Positions 6,261 to 6,533 of a stretch of 6,533 nt of DNA are shown here, piece by piece. The notes beneath the pieces were generated by a model that made no database searches, had not been told where the DNA came from, and was given only the letters and a program-made list of their open reading frames with translations. The DNA lies in NCBI GenBank assembly GCA_030433055.1, contig JAUILJ010000472.1:1-6533 (forward strand). The letters run 5' to 3'. A program made the translations under genes and the position numbers. The DNA is from Polyangia bacterium. GTDB lineage: Bacteria > Myxococcota_A > Polyangia > Polyangiales > Polyangiaceae. Position 1 is the stretch's first letter, and each line of letters begins with the position of its first letter.

Positions 6261-6369
6261 ACACCACCGATTGCGTGCGCGCTGCGCCGAAGCGCAGATG
6301 CTGGCTACGCTCTAGCCATCGGGCCCCACGAACCAACAGTGTTACCCTGCGGCAGCCTTCGATCTGGGC
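6261..6369. other. Intergenic stretch with no supported gene
   Basis: Together with the hairpin and the weak frame that follows, this makes up the last 309 bases of the window, where no gene is firmly supported. I see no tRNA, no repeat and no clear promoter. Frames that cross it on either strand have Arg/Ser/Pro-rich translations typical of antisense or out-of-frame reading of GC-rich DNA. Confidence 0.4.
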
Positions 6370-6533
6370 ATGCTTCGAAGCGCGCGGGCACGGTTGACAG
6401 AAGCTCTACGCTCCGCGGGGGCGCGGCGACGTCACTACCAGTTTGCGCGCGGCAACGCCGGACCAGGCCTGGCAAAACGAAAGCCCTGAAGCAGATCGCA
6501 GCCAAGGTCGACGAGCACATCCCGCTCCTTCTC
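6370..6533 (+). CDS. Possible 5' end of an unknown gene, cut by the window edge
   Basis: A frame opening at the ATG at 6370 (or the in-frame TTG at 6394) stays open for about 54 codons to the right edge. The last 17 codons look coding, with mostly G or C in third position, and read ALKQIAAKVDEHIPLLL, plausibly helical. The first part is very Arg/Ala-rich (MLRSARARLTEALRSAGARR) and less convincing. No ribosome binding site precedes the ATG, so the true start may lie further right or the frame may be chance. I do not recognise the protein and cannot say whether it belongs with the nap operon. Confidence 0.25.

Noticed and set aside
6305..6520. Minus-strand open frame of 71 codons near the right edge
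   Set aside because: There is no domain, no ribosome binding site and an Arg/Pro/Ser-rich composition; it conflicts with the better codon pattern of the plus-strand frame at 6484-6533.

Overview
The window is about 6.5 kb of GC-rich, densely coding bacterial DNA. It is dominated by a periplasmic nitrate reductase (Nap) locus built as two divergent gene groups that share one regulatory gap. High GC at third codon positions, the multiheme cytochromes, and the NapA wording around its molybdenum-ligand cysteine suggest a deltaproteobacterium-like organism (Myxococcota or a relative). This is inference; no marker gene is present.

Layout. Positions 1-485 (minus) hold the 5' part of an NrfD-type membrane quinol-interaction subunit that runs off the left edge. 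Positions 503-1429 (minus) encode a Tat-exported protein with four [4Fe-4S] clusters, of the NrfC/TtrB type. Positions 1422-2027 (minus) encode a tetraheme c-type cytochrome lipoprotein with a GTG start. These three form an operon read leftwards. Positions 2028-2303 are the divergent intergenic region, with a striking array of CGTTCC/GGAACG half-sites. Reading rightwards come napD (2304-2540), napA (2542-4926), a duplicated tetraheme NapB-like cytochrome (4936-5694), a 72-residue protein with a twin-arginine-like start (5699-5917) and a 105-residue unknown protein starting at an overlapping GTG (5907-6224). A nested hairpin follows the last stop. The final 300 bases hold no firmly supported gene; a weak open frame runs off the right edge.

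How the genes may work together. NapD would bind the NapA signal peptide and help maturation. NapA, with Mo-bisMGD and one [4Fe-4S] cluster, would reduce nitrate in the periplasm using electrons from the NapB-like cytochrome. No NapC or NapG/NapH quinol oxidase is encoded here. The divergent NrfD, four-cluster Fe-S protein and tetraheme lipoprotein are the obvious local candidate for taking electrons from menaquinol and passing them to NapB. That arrangement, the doubled NapB and the two unknown small proteins are the parts most worth following up.
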